This document shows, in pieces, positions 7,238-16,400 of a DNA stretch of 32,880 bases. The notes beneath the pieces were generated by a model. That model made no database searches. It was given only the letters and a program-made list of their open reading frames with translations, and was not told the origin of the DNA. How positions within the stretch are numbered: the stretch's first letter is position 1; each line of letters starts with the position of its first letter. Source of the stretch: Bacteroides sp. CAG:770 (lineage in GTDB: Bacteria > Bacteroidota > Bacteroidia > Bacteroidales > UBA932); NCBI GenBank assembly GCA_000435075.1, contig FR890609.1, positions 11,310 through 44,189 of the forward strand. Reading direction: 5' to 3'. The position numbers were made by a program, and so were the translations under genes.

Positions 7238-7267
7238 CAAAGTTAACATTCAAGGAATAAAAACCAA
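7238..7267 (-). promoter_or_regulatory. Promoter of the transglutaminase gene
   Basis: Minus strand: -33 TTG at 7267-7265, a 19-nt spacer, then -7 TAACTTTG at 7245-7238. Both boxes and spacing match the Bacteroidetes consensus. Transcription should begin near 7232, about 70 nt before the chosen ATG. Confidence 0.7.
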
Positions 7268-7296
7268 GGGGTGAGAGAGCTGCATCCATATACGTA

Positions 7297-7330
7297 TTGT
7301 CAAATTGTCGAATTAATTTGTCGGATTGTC
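7297..7330. repeat. Four TTGTC units in a divergent intergenic region
   Basis: TTGTC occurs at 7297, 7305, 7318 and 7326 (steps of 8, 13 and 8), two spaced pairs around an AATTAATT centre (7311-7318). They sit between the divergent transglutaminase and SUMF genes. They could be a tandem protein-binding site; no regulator is recognised. Confidence 0.35.
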
Positions 7331-7410
7331 GTAGGATTTGTGACTTTTAATGTTTACCTTGCAAGTGCAATCTAATGCAGATATAATTTTAACAAACTGC
7401 TTATTATCTT

Positions 7411-8526
7411 TTGGCAGCATCGACTTTGCTGCTCACGTTCTCGTGTATTTCTTCGACTGGTCCCGATGATCCGGAGACCGTCCCTCCAACAGTTCCTGTC
7501 GTGACTACTGCTGATTTTACAGACCTTACGACCAGCTCGGTCAAAGTCGGCGGAGAGGTCAAGGAAGACGGCGGTGCTGAAGTTACTGCACGCGGTATCG
7601 TGTATGGTGACCAGGCCAATCCTACTGTTGAGGCTTCATCCATTACCGATGAGGGAACGGGAACAGGTGTGTTCGAGTCTGAACTTTCTGAGCTGAAGGC
7701 TTCTACCACATACTATTACCGTGCTTATGCCACAAATAAGGCCGGTACGGCATATGGTGAGGAAAAAACCTTCACGACAGATATGGCCGAGGCTCTCACA
7801 ATCGCCATCAATGATAATGTATCGCTGGAGATGGTGCTTGTAAAACCAGGTACTTTCGCTATGGGCAATCCGCAGTGGGAAGCAGGTTTCTATTATGAGG
7901 GACCTGTGCACAATGTGACATTGACAAAGAGCTACTACATAGGCAAGTTTGAGGTCACCCAGGCTCAGTGGACTGCCATCATGGACTCTAATCCAAGCTG
8001 TGACATAGGTGACGATATCGCCGTTCATCAGGTCAGCTACAACATGTGCCTGCAGTTCGTTGAGGGACTGAACAAAAAGACAGGTCTGACATTCTCCATG
8101 CCTACAGAGGCACAGTGGGAATTTGCGGCCCGTGGAGGCGTGAACTCCAAAGGGTATATGTATGCCGGAAGCAATGATCTCGCCGAGGTCAGCTGGTCAA
8201 TGACTACTTTGGCTGCAGAAGGTATTGAATCGACAATGCCGGGCGGCAAGAAGAAGCCTAATGAACTCGGACTCTATGATATGAGCGGTAATGTAAACGA
8301 GTGGGTATCAGACTATTTCTATTCTTCAGGCTATGAGGCAGGTGATGCGACTGACCCTACCGGTCCGGCAGAGCCTTCGAGCGAAGCCAAGGAAAGGGTA
8401 GTCCGCGGAGGTTCAGGTTTCCTGGATGATATCTTCTGCACAGTTTACAAGAGAGTGGGAACTTTTACTTCAGACAATGCCGGAATGGACTACGGTCTCC
8501 GTCTTGTACTGAATAATGACAAATAA
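7411..8526 (+). CDS. SUMF/FGE-fold lipoprotein with N-terminal fibronectin-like domain (first of two)
   Basis: The 371-aa frame is open from a TTG at 7411; no ATG is available before the stop at 7390-7392. The start MAASTLLLTFSC has a lipobox (Cys12) but lacks a charged n-region. Residues about 30-124 form a beta-sandwich of the type common in Bacteroidetes surface lipoproteins ('ARGIVYGDQANPT', 'YYYRAYATNKAGTAYG'). Residues about 135-371 are a formylglycine-generating-enzyme (SUMF1) fold ('PTEAQWEFAARGG', 'GLYDMSGNVNEWVSDY', 'RVVRGGS'). Of the paired copper-binding Cys, only the second aligns (Cys343); the first position is Leu338. It is therefore unlikely to activate sulfatases and more likely binds or scaffolds. 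A paralogue starts 1 nt after its stop. Confidence 0.75.
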   Translation: MAASTLLLTFSCISSTGPDDPETVPPTVPVVTTADFTDLTTSSVKVGGEVKEDGGAEVTARGIVYGDQANPTVEASSITDEGTGTGVFESELSELKASTTYYYRAYATNKAGTAYGEEKTFTTDMAEALTIAINDNVSLEMVLVKPGTFAMGNPQWEAGFYYEGPVHNVTLTKSYYIGKFEVTQAQWTAIMDSNPSCDIGDDIAVHQVSYNMCLQFVEGLNKKTGLTFSMPTEAQWEFAARGGVNSKGYMYAGSNDLAEVSWSMTTLAAEGIESTMPGGKKKPNELGLYDMSGNVNEWVSDYFYSSGYEAGDATDPTGPAEPSSEAKERVVRGGSGFLDDIFCTVYKRVGTFTSDNAGMDYGLRLVLNNDK

Positions 8527-8527
8527 C

Positions 8528-9685
8528 ATGTCTGGAAATAAAAAGTTATTGCTGAGGTCAGCCGGAAGATTCTTTCTGGCTGGCTTTTTTGTGTTCTCCG
8601 CGTCTTGTTCGAAGGGCCCGGAAGAAGAACCTGATACTCCGCCTGAAAATGAACCTGGCTTGCCTCAGGTCCGGACTGCCGGAGTTGCGGATGTGACGGA
8701 TGAAGGGGCGACAGTGTCCTGCGTCCTGGTCTCCGACGGCGGCAAAATATTGCTCGAGAGGGGAGTGGTTTATGGTACGGAAGAAAATCCTACCCTGGAG
8801 ACTGGAACCAAGGTCAATGCTAACAGGGGTACTGGAGAATATTCCGTGGAACTCGGAAACCTTTCTGACTGGAAAGGCTATCATGTCCGCGCGTTTGCGA
8901 CAAATAAACTCGGCACGTCTTATGGAGAGGATATGACTTTCGAGACCCTGCCGAAGAAGGTGCGGACCATCAATCTTGACGGCGTTGTTTTCAAGATGGT
9001 CTATGTCGAGGGCGGAACCTTCAGAATGGGAGCCGCCGATGACGATGCATCAGCGGAGTCGTACGAAAAACCTGCCCATAATGTTACTCTTGACAGTTAT
9101 TATATCGGCTCATGCGAGGTGACCAATGAGGTGTGGAATATGGTGATGGAAGGCCGTGCACCTACACCGCTGGAACAGAATGACAGATTCAAGCCTGTGG
9201 GACAGAAATCGTGGTCTCAGTGCGTAGAGTTCATTGATAAAATCAGCAAGCAGACCGGGATGAATTTCAGTCTCCCGACGGAGGCCCAGTGGGAATATGC
9301 CGCAAGGGGCGGAAACAGGCAGGAGCATTATCTGTATTGCGGAAGTGATGACGTGGATGAGGTCGGATGGTATTACGCCAATGCCGCGAGTAATGTCATG
9401 ATTGTCGGTACTAAGAAGCCTAATGGCCTCGGGCTATATGATATGACGGGCAATGTGTTGGAGTGGTGCGCTGACTGGTATGGTCAGTATTCTGCCCAGG
9501 ATCAGGAGAATCCCGTATGTGATGTGAAAAATCCTGAAGGCTTCCGCGTAATGCGCGGCGGTTCCGTTGTCAATGATCCTGGCTGGTGTCGTCTAACACA
9601 CCGTTTCGGAGGGAAATTCGACAGCAACATGTATTTCGTGGGCTTCCGTCTGGTGCTCAACAAAAATAAACAGGAATCGGCCTGA
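8528..9685 (+). CDS. SUMF/FGE-fold lipoprotein with N-terminal fibronectin-like domain (second of two)
   Basis: A 385-aa protein starting MSGNKKLLLRSAGRFF, with a lipoprotein signal ending 'FSASC'. An alternative ATG at 8516 would overlap the previous gene by 11 nt and add four residues; either is possible. The layout matches its upstream paralogue: a beta-sandwich domain (about 45-140) with 'RGVVYGTEENPT' and 'HVRAFATNKLGTSYG', then a SUMF1 fold with 'PTEAQWEYAARGG', 'GLYDMTGNVLEWCADW' and 'RVMRGGS'. Only one of the two FGE catalytic Cys is kept (Cys354; Asn349 replaces the other), so formylglycine formation is unlikely. It probably arose by tandem duplication and forms an operon with its neighbour. 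Part of its 3' end is also found, decayed, in front of rpsO. Confidence 0.82.
   Translation: MSGNKKLLLRSAGRFFLAGFFVFSASCSKGPEEEPDTPPENEPGLPQVRTAGVADVTDEGATVSCVLVSDGGKILLERGVVYGTEENPTLETGTKVNANRGTGEYSVELGNLSDWKGYHVRAFATNKLGTSYGEDMTFETLPKKVRTINLDGVVFKMVYVEGGTFRMGAADDDASAESYEKPAHNVTLDSYYIGSCEVTNEVWNMVMEGRAPTPLEQNDRFKPVGQKSWSQCVEFIDKISKQTGMNFSLPTEAQWEYAARGGNRQEHYLYCGSDDVDEVGWYYANAASNVMIVGTKKPNGLGLYDMTGNVLEWCADWYGQYSAQDQENPVCDVKNPEGFRVMRGGSVVNDPGWCRLTHRFGGKFDSNMYFVGFRLVLNKNKQESA
9611..9640 (+). repeat. SUMF 3'-end segment repeated near rpsO
   Basis: 27 of 30 positions match 32357-32386, including an uninterrupted 17-bp match at 9624-9640. This copy is in the coding sequence (...GKFDSNMYFV). In the right-hand copy the 45-bp repeat begins in the final GTG, whereas here it begins 52 nt later. 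Confidence 0.8.
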
Positions 9686-9689
9686 TTTT

Positions 9690-9734
9690 GTGCATTTTCG
9701 TTACAAAATGCATGGATTTCCAAAAATAATGCTT
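9690..9734. repeat. 45-bp perfect direct repeat, left copy
   Basis: Identical to 32384-32428. It begins 5 nt after the SUMF stop codon and contains the inverted repeat TGCATTTT / AAAATGCA around a 6-nt centre (9691-9712). Here it is followed by GCCTTCCC instead of the promoter box that completes the right copy. Confidence 0.95.
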
Positions 9735-9774
9735 GCCTTCCCGTCTTTGACACTTCGATTTTAAGATATGAATA

Positions 9775-9810
9775 CCCCAGAACGCTGTAATGGCGATTCT
9801 GGGGCTTTTT
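9775..9810 (+). terminator. Rho-independent terminator of the SUMF operon
   Basis: The stem CCCCAGAA (9775-9782) / TTCTGGGG (9797-9804) is perfect, with three more inner pairs (783-785 with 793-795) around a bulge. C then TTTTT (9806-9810) follow. It is correctly placed after the SUMF genes and before the PUL promoter. Confidence 0.85.
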
Positions 9811-9986
9811 CAATTGTGCAGGTATGCAATGAATTGGCGGAGATTTCACGCCGACAAGCAGTCGGCCGCGGCGGAACTCACTCCGCACAGTTTCTAAATT
9901 ATATGTTGTTTATAAAAATATTTTCTAAAACTTAAACTTAAAATTAAAAAAAAATAAAAAATAATGGTGGATTTAATAGAAAATTG

Positions 9987-9994
9987 TATATTTG
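9987..9994 (+). promoter_or_regulatory. PUL operon promoter, -7 box TATATTTG
   Basis: An exact TAnnTTTG match, 30 nt before the first PUL gene. No clear TTG lies 19-21 nt upstream, which suggests activator dependence. The next 19.7 kb are all on this strand with gaps of 36 nt or less, so this is probably the main operon promoter. Confidence 0.6.
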
Positions 9995-10024
9995 TGCCAT
10001 AATTAAATAATATTGTAGTTTAAT

Positions 10025-11215
10025 ATGGTAAATGTAGATTTCAAAGAGATAGCCTCGCGTTATGAGAAAGAACTCAGGGAAAACTGTCTTCCTTTCTGGC
10101 TTGAGCATTCTCAGGATAAAGAGTACGGCGGATATTTCAGCTGTCTCAATCGTGACGGGTCGGTTTATGATACGGACAAGTTCATCTGGCTTCAGGGTAG
10201 GGAAGTATGGATGTTTGCGATGCTCTATAATAATGTAGAGAAAAACCAGCAGTGGCTCGATTGCGCAGTCCAGGGCGCTGAATTCCTGAAAAAATACGGG
10301 CACGACGAGAACTGGGACTTCTATTTCTCCCTTGACAGGAAAGGAAATCCGCTTGTTCAGCCTTACAATATCTTTTCAAATACATTCGCCTGTATGGCAT
10401 TTGCGCAACTTGCAAAAGCTACCGGCAATGATGAGTATGCGCAGATTGCCCGACGTATCTTCGGACGGATTCTCGAAAGGCGTTCAAATCCTAAAGGCCA
10501 ATGGTGCAAGGCGTATCCGGGTACTCGTCCGATGAAGGATTTCGCTCTTCCTATGATTGTCTGCAATATGGCCCTCGAAATAGAGGATATTCTCGAGGAT
10601 AAGTCAGTTCTGGAGCAGACTATCGACACTTGTCTGCACGAAGTATTCGACGTGTTCTATAAGCCGGAACTCGGCTGCATGCTGGAGAATGTCTCTTCAG
10701 TGGATGGAGCACCTCTTGATTGCTTTGAGGGAAGGGAAATCAATCCGGGCCATGACCTTGAGGCTCTGTGGTTTATGATGAATCTCGGAGTGCGTCGGGA
10801 CGACAAGGCATTGATAGAAAAGTGTGTGGAAATCGCTCTTAGCGTCATTGAACGCGGATGGGATAAGGAATTCGGAGGAATATACTATTTCCTTGATGTT
10901 AAGGGAGTTCCGCAGCAGAAACTCGAATGGGACCAGAAACTCTGGTGGGTGCATATCGAGTCTGCGATAGCCATGCTCAAAGGCTATCAGCTGACCGGAA
11001 ATGAAAAATGCCTCGAATGGTTTTTGAAACTGGATGCGTATCTCTGGGATAATTTCAAGGATAAGGAATATCCGGAATGGTTCGGATACCTTAACCGCCG
11101 TGGCGAGGTCCTTCTCCCGCTCAAAGGAGGTAAATGGAAGGGCTGTTTCCATGTCCCGAGAGGACTTTACCAGATTTGGATGATGTCAAATGCATTGGTG
11201 GCAGAAAGAAAATGA
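10025..11215 (+). CDS. N-acylglucosamine 2-epimerase (AGE) family enzyme
   Basis: At 396 aa it has the usual AGE length and (alpha/alpha)6-barrel hallmarks: 'FIWLQGREVWMFAMLYN' with Arg59, 'NPGHDLEALW' with His243, and 'GCFHVPRGLY' with His376. The two histidines match the acid/base pair of AGE enzymes. AGEs interconvert GlcNAc and ManNAc in the cytosol. Relatives epimerise mannose or cellobiose, so the substrate is inferred from the neighbouring hexosaminidases. There is no signal peptide, in contrast to the lipoproteins around it. The stop overlaps the next gene's start (ATGA), indicating translational coupling. Confidence 0.9.
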   Translation: MVNVDFKEIASRYEKELRENCLPFWLEHSQDKEYGGYFSCLNRDGSVYDTDKFIWLQGREVWMFAMLYNNVEKNQQWLDCAVQGAEFLKKYGHDENWDFYFSLDRKGNPLVQPYNIFSNTFACMAFAQLAKATGNDEYAQIARRIFGRILERRSNPKGQWCKAYPGTRPMKDFALPMIVCNMALEIEDILEDKSVLEQTIDTCLHEVFDVFYKPELGCMLENVSSVDGAPLDCFEGREINPGHDLEALWFMMNLGVRRDDKALIEKCVEIALSVIERGWDKEFGGIYYFLDVKGVPQQKLEWDQKLWWVHIESAIAMLKGYQLTGNEKCLEWFLKLDAYLWDNFKDKEYPEWFGYLNRRGEVLLPLKGGKWKGCFHVPRGLYQIWMMSNALVAERK

Positions 11216-13389
11216 AAAAGCTCGGAGTTCTCATAGTTTTCTGCCTCTTGCTCTCATTGGCTTCTTGTTCCCGCAGGGATTTGTATTGTGTCGTTTCCGG
11301 ATGCAATGATTTTCAAGGGAATAAGTCGTCTTGTGCAAATAACGATCTGCTTGACCGTTTGGCGGAAGAAAATTTCAGGATTCATCGGTACGCCACTGTC
11401 GATGAAGTGTTCGCAGCTGCTCCTGAAAATGCCGGTGTGCTGGTTCTTTCTGGAGATTATCCGTCTGAAGGAACAGTGATTACAGAAGAGAATGTCGAGG
11501 TGGCATTGAAAAAATCATTGAAGGTCTTTGTTGAATATCCCGATCAGTTCGGCAAACAGCGTGTGATCGCAAAAGATACTCTCGACTTGGAGAGAATCGT
11601 AGTTTGTGATTCATTGTCTGAAGTTTTATGCCCGATGGATTTGCTTTCATTCAATAAATGTATAGTCAATGTCTATGAACAGGATGCATTTGGAGATGCT
11701 TTCAATACTTCAATTGTTGCTGCAAAAGTCGCCGGTTTCGATAAAGCGGAGTATGGTCTGAAGGATACGCCTACCAAGCCGGTTGTATTGAGTGACGGAA
11801 AGAATTTCATGATTTCCACCACGAAACTAAGTCAGTACGCTCATGACAGATATATTCCCGAATTCAGGACCAAGTCCTTAGTGGAATATGTAATCAGTTG
11901 GCTTACAGGAGAGTCTGTGGTTTTCAAAAAATGGACATCGCTAATTCATCCGGCATACAACGAAACTGAAAAACTTCCTTCGGATGCCCGTAGAAGAAGT
12001 GTTGCGAAAGGCATTGAATGGTATTATAACGGTAAATTCCTAGTAGATAAATCTTGGAAAGAGAGTTGGGCTGACTTGTACATCGGTGATGGTACCAAAC
12101 CTGTGGGTCCTGAAGTTCCGTCAGATTTTGTCAATGGAGACGGAAGTTTAGGCGTTCTGGAAGGTCACATGTCCACAATCAATTATGACGGCTCTCAGCT
12201 ATATCGTTATTGGATGCGTGCAGATGTCCAGGGTGAGTCTTCATTCGCTTTTGCATCTGCTTCCAAATTGCTGAACAATCCGGAATATGCAAAGGTTGCC
12301 GTAAACCTCCTTGATTATGGTTTTGGAGAGTATAGGGACGGACTCAGGAATGATCCGGAATCTCCATCTTACGGACTTCTCGGATGGGCAATCACCCATA
12401 AGGGCAATTACTATGGTGATGATAATGCAAGGTATATTTTAGGAGCTCTTGGAACTGCTGCTTTTCTCAATGAGCATAAGTTCGACAAAGAGATCGCAGA
12501 AGCAATTGTCGGTAATTTCAGAACGTCCGGCGCAAAAGGATTCAGGGGATGTATCTTATATGAGCCGGAACTTCAGAAGAACGGATGGAAGTTCTTCTAT
12601 AATAGAGAATTGTCGAATCCTCATCCTCACTTTGAGGCCTGGCTATGGGCCTGCTACCTGTGGTTCTATGAACAGACAGGTTGGGAGACTTTGTTGGAAA
12701 GAACAAAACTTGGCATAAAGGAAACACTTGATACTTATCCTGATGGCTGGTTCTGGACAAACGGTATCCAGCAGGAGCGCGCCAGAATGATACTCCCTCT
12801 TGCATGGTTATACAGAGTTGAGCCGACAAAGGAGCATGAGCAGTACCTTGATTTTATGATGAAGGAACTCCTTAAAAATCAGGTTCCTTGCGGTGGCATC
12901 AGAGAAGAACTCGGAGACCCTTCCAAGAGTACATTCGGAAAAACTCCGTCAAATGAAAAATACGGAGAGTCAGAAGCGCCTTTAATCTTCGATAACGGTG
13001 ATCCGATTGCAGATATGCTATATACGACAAACTTCGCATTTGTGGGTTTGTGTGAGGCTGCAGCTGCAACCAAAAAGCCTGAATATGTCGATGCGCTGAG
13101 GAAAATGAATGATTTCCTCATCAGAATCCAAGTCTGCAGTGATGAGTTCAAACATCTTGACGGTGCCTGGTTCAGGGCCTTCGATTACGAGTCTTGGGAC
13201 TATTGGGCTTCCAATGCTGATGCCGGCTGGGGTGCGTGGTCCACATTGACAGGATGGATCCAGAGCTGGATTGTCGGCACTCAGGTACTTCTCGAAGAGA
13301 ATACTTCATTGTGGGATCTTCTGTCTGACATGGATATGTCTGATATTTCCAAGAAAGTCATTTCAGACATGATGGAAGATGAAAAATAG
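11212..13389 (+). CDS. Unrecognised (alpha/alpha)6-like lipoprotein, candidate glycoside hydrolase
   Basis: A 725-aa protein starting MKKLGVLIVFCLLLSLASC (lipidated Cys19). Residues about 25-260 look like an alpha/beta domain, perhaps of the glutamine-amidotransferase or ThuA-like type. Residues about 270-700 are helical with aromatic/acidic motifs of six-hairpin glycosidases: 'YGDDNARYILGALG', 'NPHPHFEAWLWACYLWFYE', 'RMILPLAWLYRVEP' and 'CGGIREELGD'. I cannot assign a CAZy family. Lipidation and position suggest an outer-membrane or periplasmic enzyme acting on the PUL glycan. The start at 11212 gives the signal peptide and the 4-nt ATGA overlap with the AGE gene; the longer frame from 11134 has neither. 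Confidence 0.7.
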   Translation: MKKLGVLIVFCLLLSLASCSRRDLYCVVSGCNDFQGNKSSCANNDLLDRLAEENFRIHRYATVDEVFAAAPENAGVLVLSGDYPSEGTVITEENVEVALKKSLKVFVEYPDQFGKQRVIAKDTLDLERIVVCDSLSEVLCPMDLLSFNKCIVNVYEQDAFGDAFNTSIVAAKVAGFDKAEYGLKDTPTKPVVLSDGKNFMISTTKLSQYAHDRYIPEFRTKSLVEYVISWLTGESVVFKKWTSLIHPAYNETEKLPSDARRRSVAKGIEWYYNGKFLVDKSWKESWADLYIGDGTKPVGPEVPSDFVNGDGSLGVLEGHMSTINYDGSQLYRYWMRADVQGESSFAFASASKLLNNPEYAKVAVNLLDYGFGEYRDGLRNDPESPSYGLLGWAITHKGNYYGDDNARYILGALGTAAFLNEHKFDKEIAEAIVGNFRTSGAKGFRGCILYEPELQKNGWKFFYNRELSNPHPHFEAWLWACYLWFYEQTGWETLLERTKLGIKETLDTYPDGWFWTNGIQQERARMILPLAWLYRVEPTKEHEQYLDFMMKELLKNQVPCGGIREELGDPSKSTFGKTPSNEKYGESEAPLIFDNGDPIADMLYTTNFAFVGLCEAAAATKKPEYVDALRKMNDFLIRIQVCSDEFKHLDGAWFRAFDYESWDYWASNADAGWGAWSTLTGWIQSWIVGTQVLLEENTSLWDLLSDMDMSDISKKVISDMMEDEK

Positions 13390-13424
13390 CACTAGAATCA
13401 GTTTAACCAATAAATTACTACTAA

Positions 13425-16400
13425 ATGAAACGAATTTTAAATGCAGCCGTTATCCTTCTGACAGTGCTTCTGTCGGCTTCGCTGCCTGTTTCTGCTGAAC
13501 AGTCACAAGTTGGTGTCAATGCAGCTGCATCGACGATTGTCGTCCGAGGAAAGGTCGTTGATGAAAAGAATGAGCCTTTTGCCGGAGTTTCCATTGTTGC
13601 GAAGAAAGCCACCAATGGTGTTATTACTGGTGTGGATGGTACATTTGAAATCAATGTCCTCAAGGATGACGAACTCGAGTTCTCTTTCCTCGGTTATACG
13701 AATCTGATTGAGAAAATTGACGGCCGTCCTTTTTATCTGGTGACAATGCGTCCTCAGACTTCTGAGCTCGATCAGGTTACAGTCGTTGCTTACGGTAAGC
13801 AGAGAAAAGAGAGCGTGATCGGTGCAATCTCGAGTATGAATGTAGATAAAATCACACATTCTGTGAGCAAGTTGAGTAACGTACTTGCGGGACAGATGGC
13901 AGGTGTGGTTGCTGTACAGAGATCCGGTGAACCTGGCGAGGGTTCAGACTTCTGGATTCGTGGCGTAAGTACTTTCGGCGCCAACAACAGGCCGCTCGTT
14001 CTCGTAGATGGCATCGAGAGGGACCTTAACCTTGTGGATCCTGATGACGTGGAGACTTTCTCGATTCTCAAGGATGCTACCGCAACTGCAATCTATGGTG
14101 TGAGAGGTGCGAATGGTGTTGTGCTCATTACTACAAGAAAAGGTAAAGAGGCCTCCAAACCTGTCATCAGCGGACGTATCGAGGCTTCTCTTCTCCAGCC
14201 TACCAAGATGCCGAAGATGGCGAATGCCAAGCAGTTCATGGATATGTACAACTTCGCCTTTGAAGACAATAAAGGTGGCGTTTTCTACACAGAAGAAGCA
14301 AAAGCCAAATACCTTGACGGCTCGGATCCTGACCTTTATCCGAATATCAACTGGATGGATGAGATCTATAAGGATGTAACTACAAGCTATAGGGTAAATG
14401 TCAATGTTACTGGCGGTTCCAAGAAGGTACAATATTATGTGGCAGGCTCGTACTACCGCGAGAACGGTATCTTCAGCCCGGACAAAGGACTCGGATACAA
14501 TCCCTCCAACAACTGGTCCCGTTTCAACTTCAGGTCAAATCTCGATATCAAGCTTTTTCCATATACGACATTGAATATCAACTTGTCGAATCAGTATGAT
14601 ACCAAGAGACAGCCGAACAACAACTATTCACTTTGGATTTATACATTCAAGACTATTCCGATTGCTATTCCGAAGAGATATTCTGACGGTACCATCGCAC
14701 GGCCTACGATCGGAGAGAACCCTTACAATCTCTTGAACCTCAATGGCTACAATGAAATTTTTACCAATAATGCACAGTCTCTCATCGGACTGACTCAAGA
14801 TTTCGAGCCTTGGGTGAAAGGTCTTAAAGCTAATGTGAAATTCTCTTGGGATGCAGTGAACTACGCTCATCTGAACCGTTCGAAGAATCCTTCCACATAT
14901 TATGCTTCAGGACGTGATGAGAATGGAAACCTGATGTTTACCAAGAACAATGACGGTAACGACTATCTCTCTCTTTACAGAGACAATAGCGGTCATCGTA
15001 CCACGTACCTTGAGGCCTCAGTTACTTATGACAGACAGTTTGTTGATGCCCATAGAGTCGGTGCTCTCTTCCTTTACAATATGAAGGAGAGAAAGGATAA
15101 CTTCCCTGGCAACTATATAGCATCATTGCCATATAGAAACCTTGGTATCGCCGGCCGATTGACGTACTCATACAGAGACAGGTACTTCGTGGAAGGCAAC
15201 TTCGGTTACAATGGTTCTGAGAACTTCGCTCCAAGCAAGAGATTCGGCTTCTTCCCATCTGTGGCTTTGGGATACCTTATCAGCAATGAGAATTTCTGGA
15301 GACCTATACAGGATGTGGTGAGCGTGCTCAAGATCAAAGGCTCCTATGGTCTTATCGGTAATGACCAAATCGGTGGCGGAAGACGTTTTGCCTTCAATTC
15401 CGAGATGGCTTCTGCCGGTGGATATACCTTCGGAACTCAAGGCCAGACTGGTTTGAACGGTCTTGCTACCGGTTATCCTGGATCTCCAAATGTGTCTTGG
15501 GAAGAGGCCAAGAAGATGAACATCGGATTGGAGATTGAACTCTTCTACTCATTGAAACTTGACATTGACTTCTTCCGTGAGCACAGATCAGGTATTTTCA
15601 TTGAAAGGGCTTCTGTTCCGGCTATCGTCGGAGTTAACGTGAACCCTTATATGAACCTTGGAAAGATGCAGAATCAGGGTATTGACGCCTCGCTTCAGTA
15701 TAACAAGAGATTCAGCAATGGTCTCGCAGTTTCTGCAAGAGCGAACTTTACGTTCAACAGGAACAAGAAACTCTATGATGACCAGCCGCATCCGCTTTCT
15801 CCGTATAAGGATGTGATTGGAAAACCTTGGGGACAGCAGTTCGGTTACATTGCTCTCGGCTACTTCAAGGATGAGGAAGACCTTGCCAACAGCCCTAAGC
15901 AGATCAACAACCCTAGAGTCGGTGATCTCAAGTATAAGGATATCAACGGAGACGGTATCGTGAATACCGAAGACTACGTAGCTATCGGACGCACTGACAT
16001 CCCTGAGATAAACTATGGTTTCGGCGCGAACTTGAGCTACAAGGGATTTGACCTGTCATTCTTCTTCCAGGGTATCGGTAACGTGACTGGATTCATAGGC
16101 GGAACGACAATCGACATGTCTGATACAAACCAACTCTTCTCTAATGTTTACGAAGACGTTGCTCTGAATTACTGGACACCTGAGAATCCGAACGCCAAAT
16201 ATCCGAGGCTTTCTATCAGTGGCAGCCAGAATAATATGGCTCCTTCTACGCACAACCAGATAGACAAGAGTTTCCTCAGACTCAAGAGCGCTGAGTTCGG
16301 ATATACATTGCCAAAGAAGGCTACCAAGAGGATTGGCTCTTCATTGATCCGTTTCTATGTTTCAGGAAACAACCTGCTTACATTCTCCAAATTCAAATTG

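Larger units (their letters stand above)
9686..10024. other. 339-nt intergenic region between the SUMF pair and the PUL
   Basis: In order it holds the 45-bp repeat shared with the rpsO promoter (9690-9734), a strong terminator (9775-9810), and a GC-rich patch with stems GCCGAC/GTCGGC (9850-9855 with 9861-9866) and GCGGA/TCCGC (9871-9875 with 9882-9886). A very AT-rich tract follows (about 9890-9985), then the PUL promoter (9987-9994). I see no gene. Confidence 0.8.

Noticed and set aside
9735..9810. A tRNA or tRNA-like attachment site at the left PUL edge
   Set aside because: The structure at 9775-9810 is a plain terminator stem with a T-run; there is no cloverleaf or T-loop sequence.
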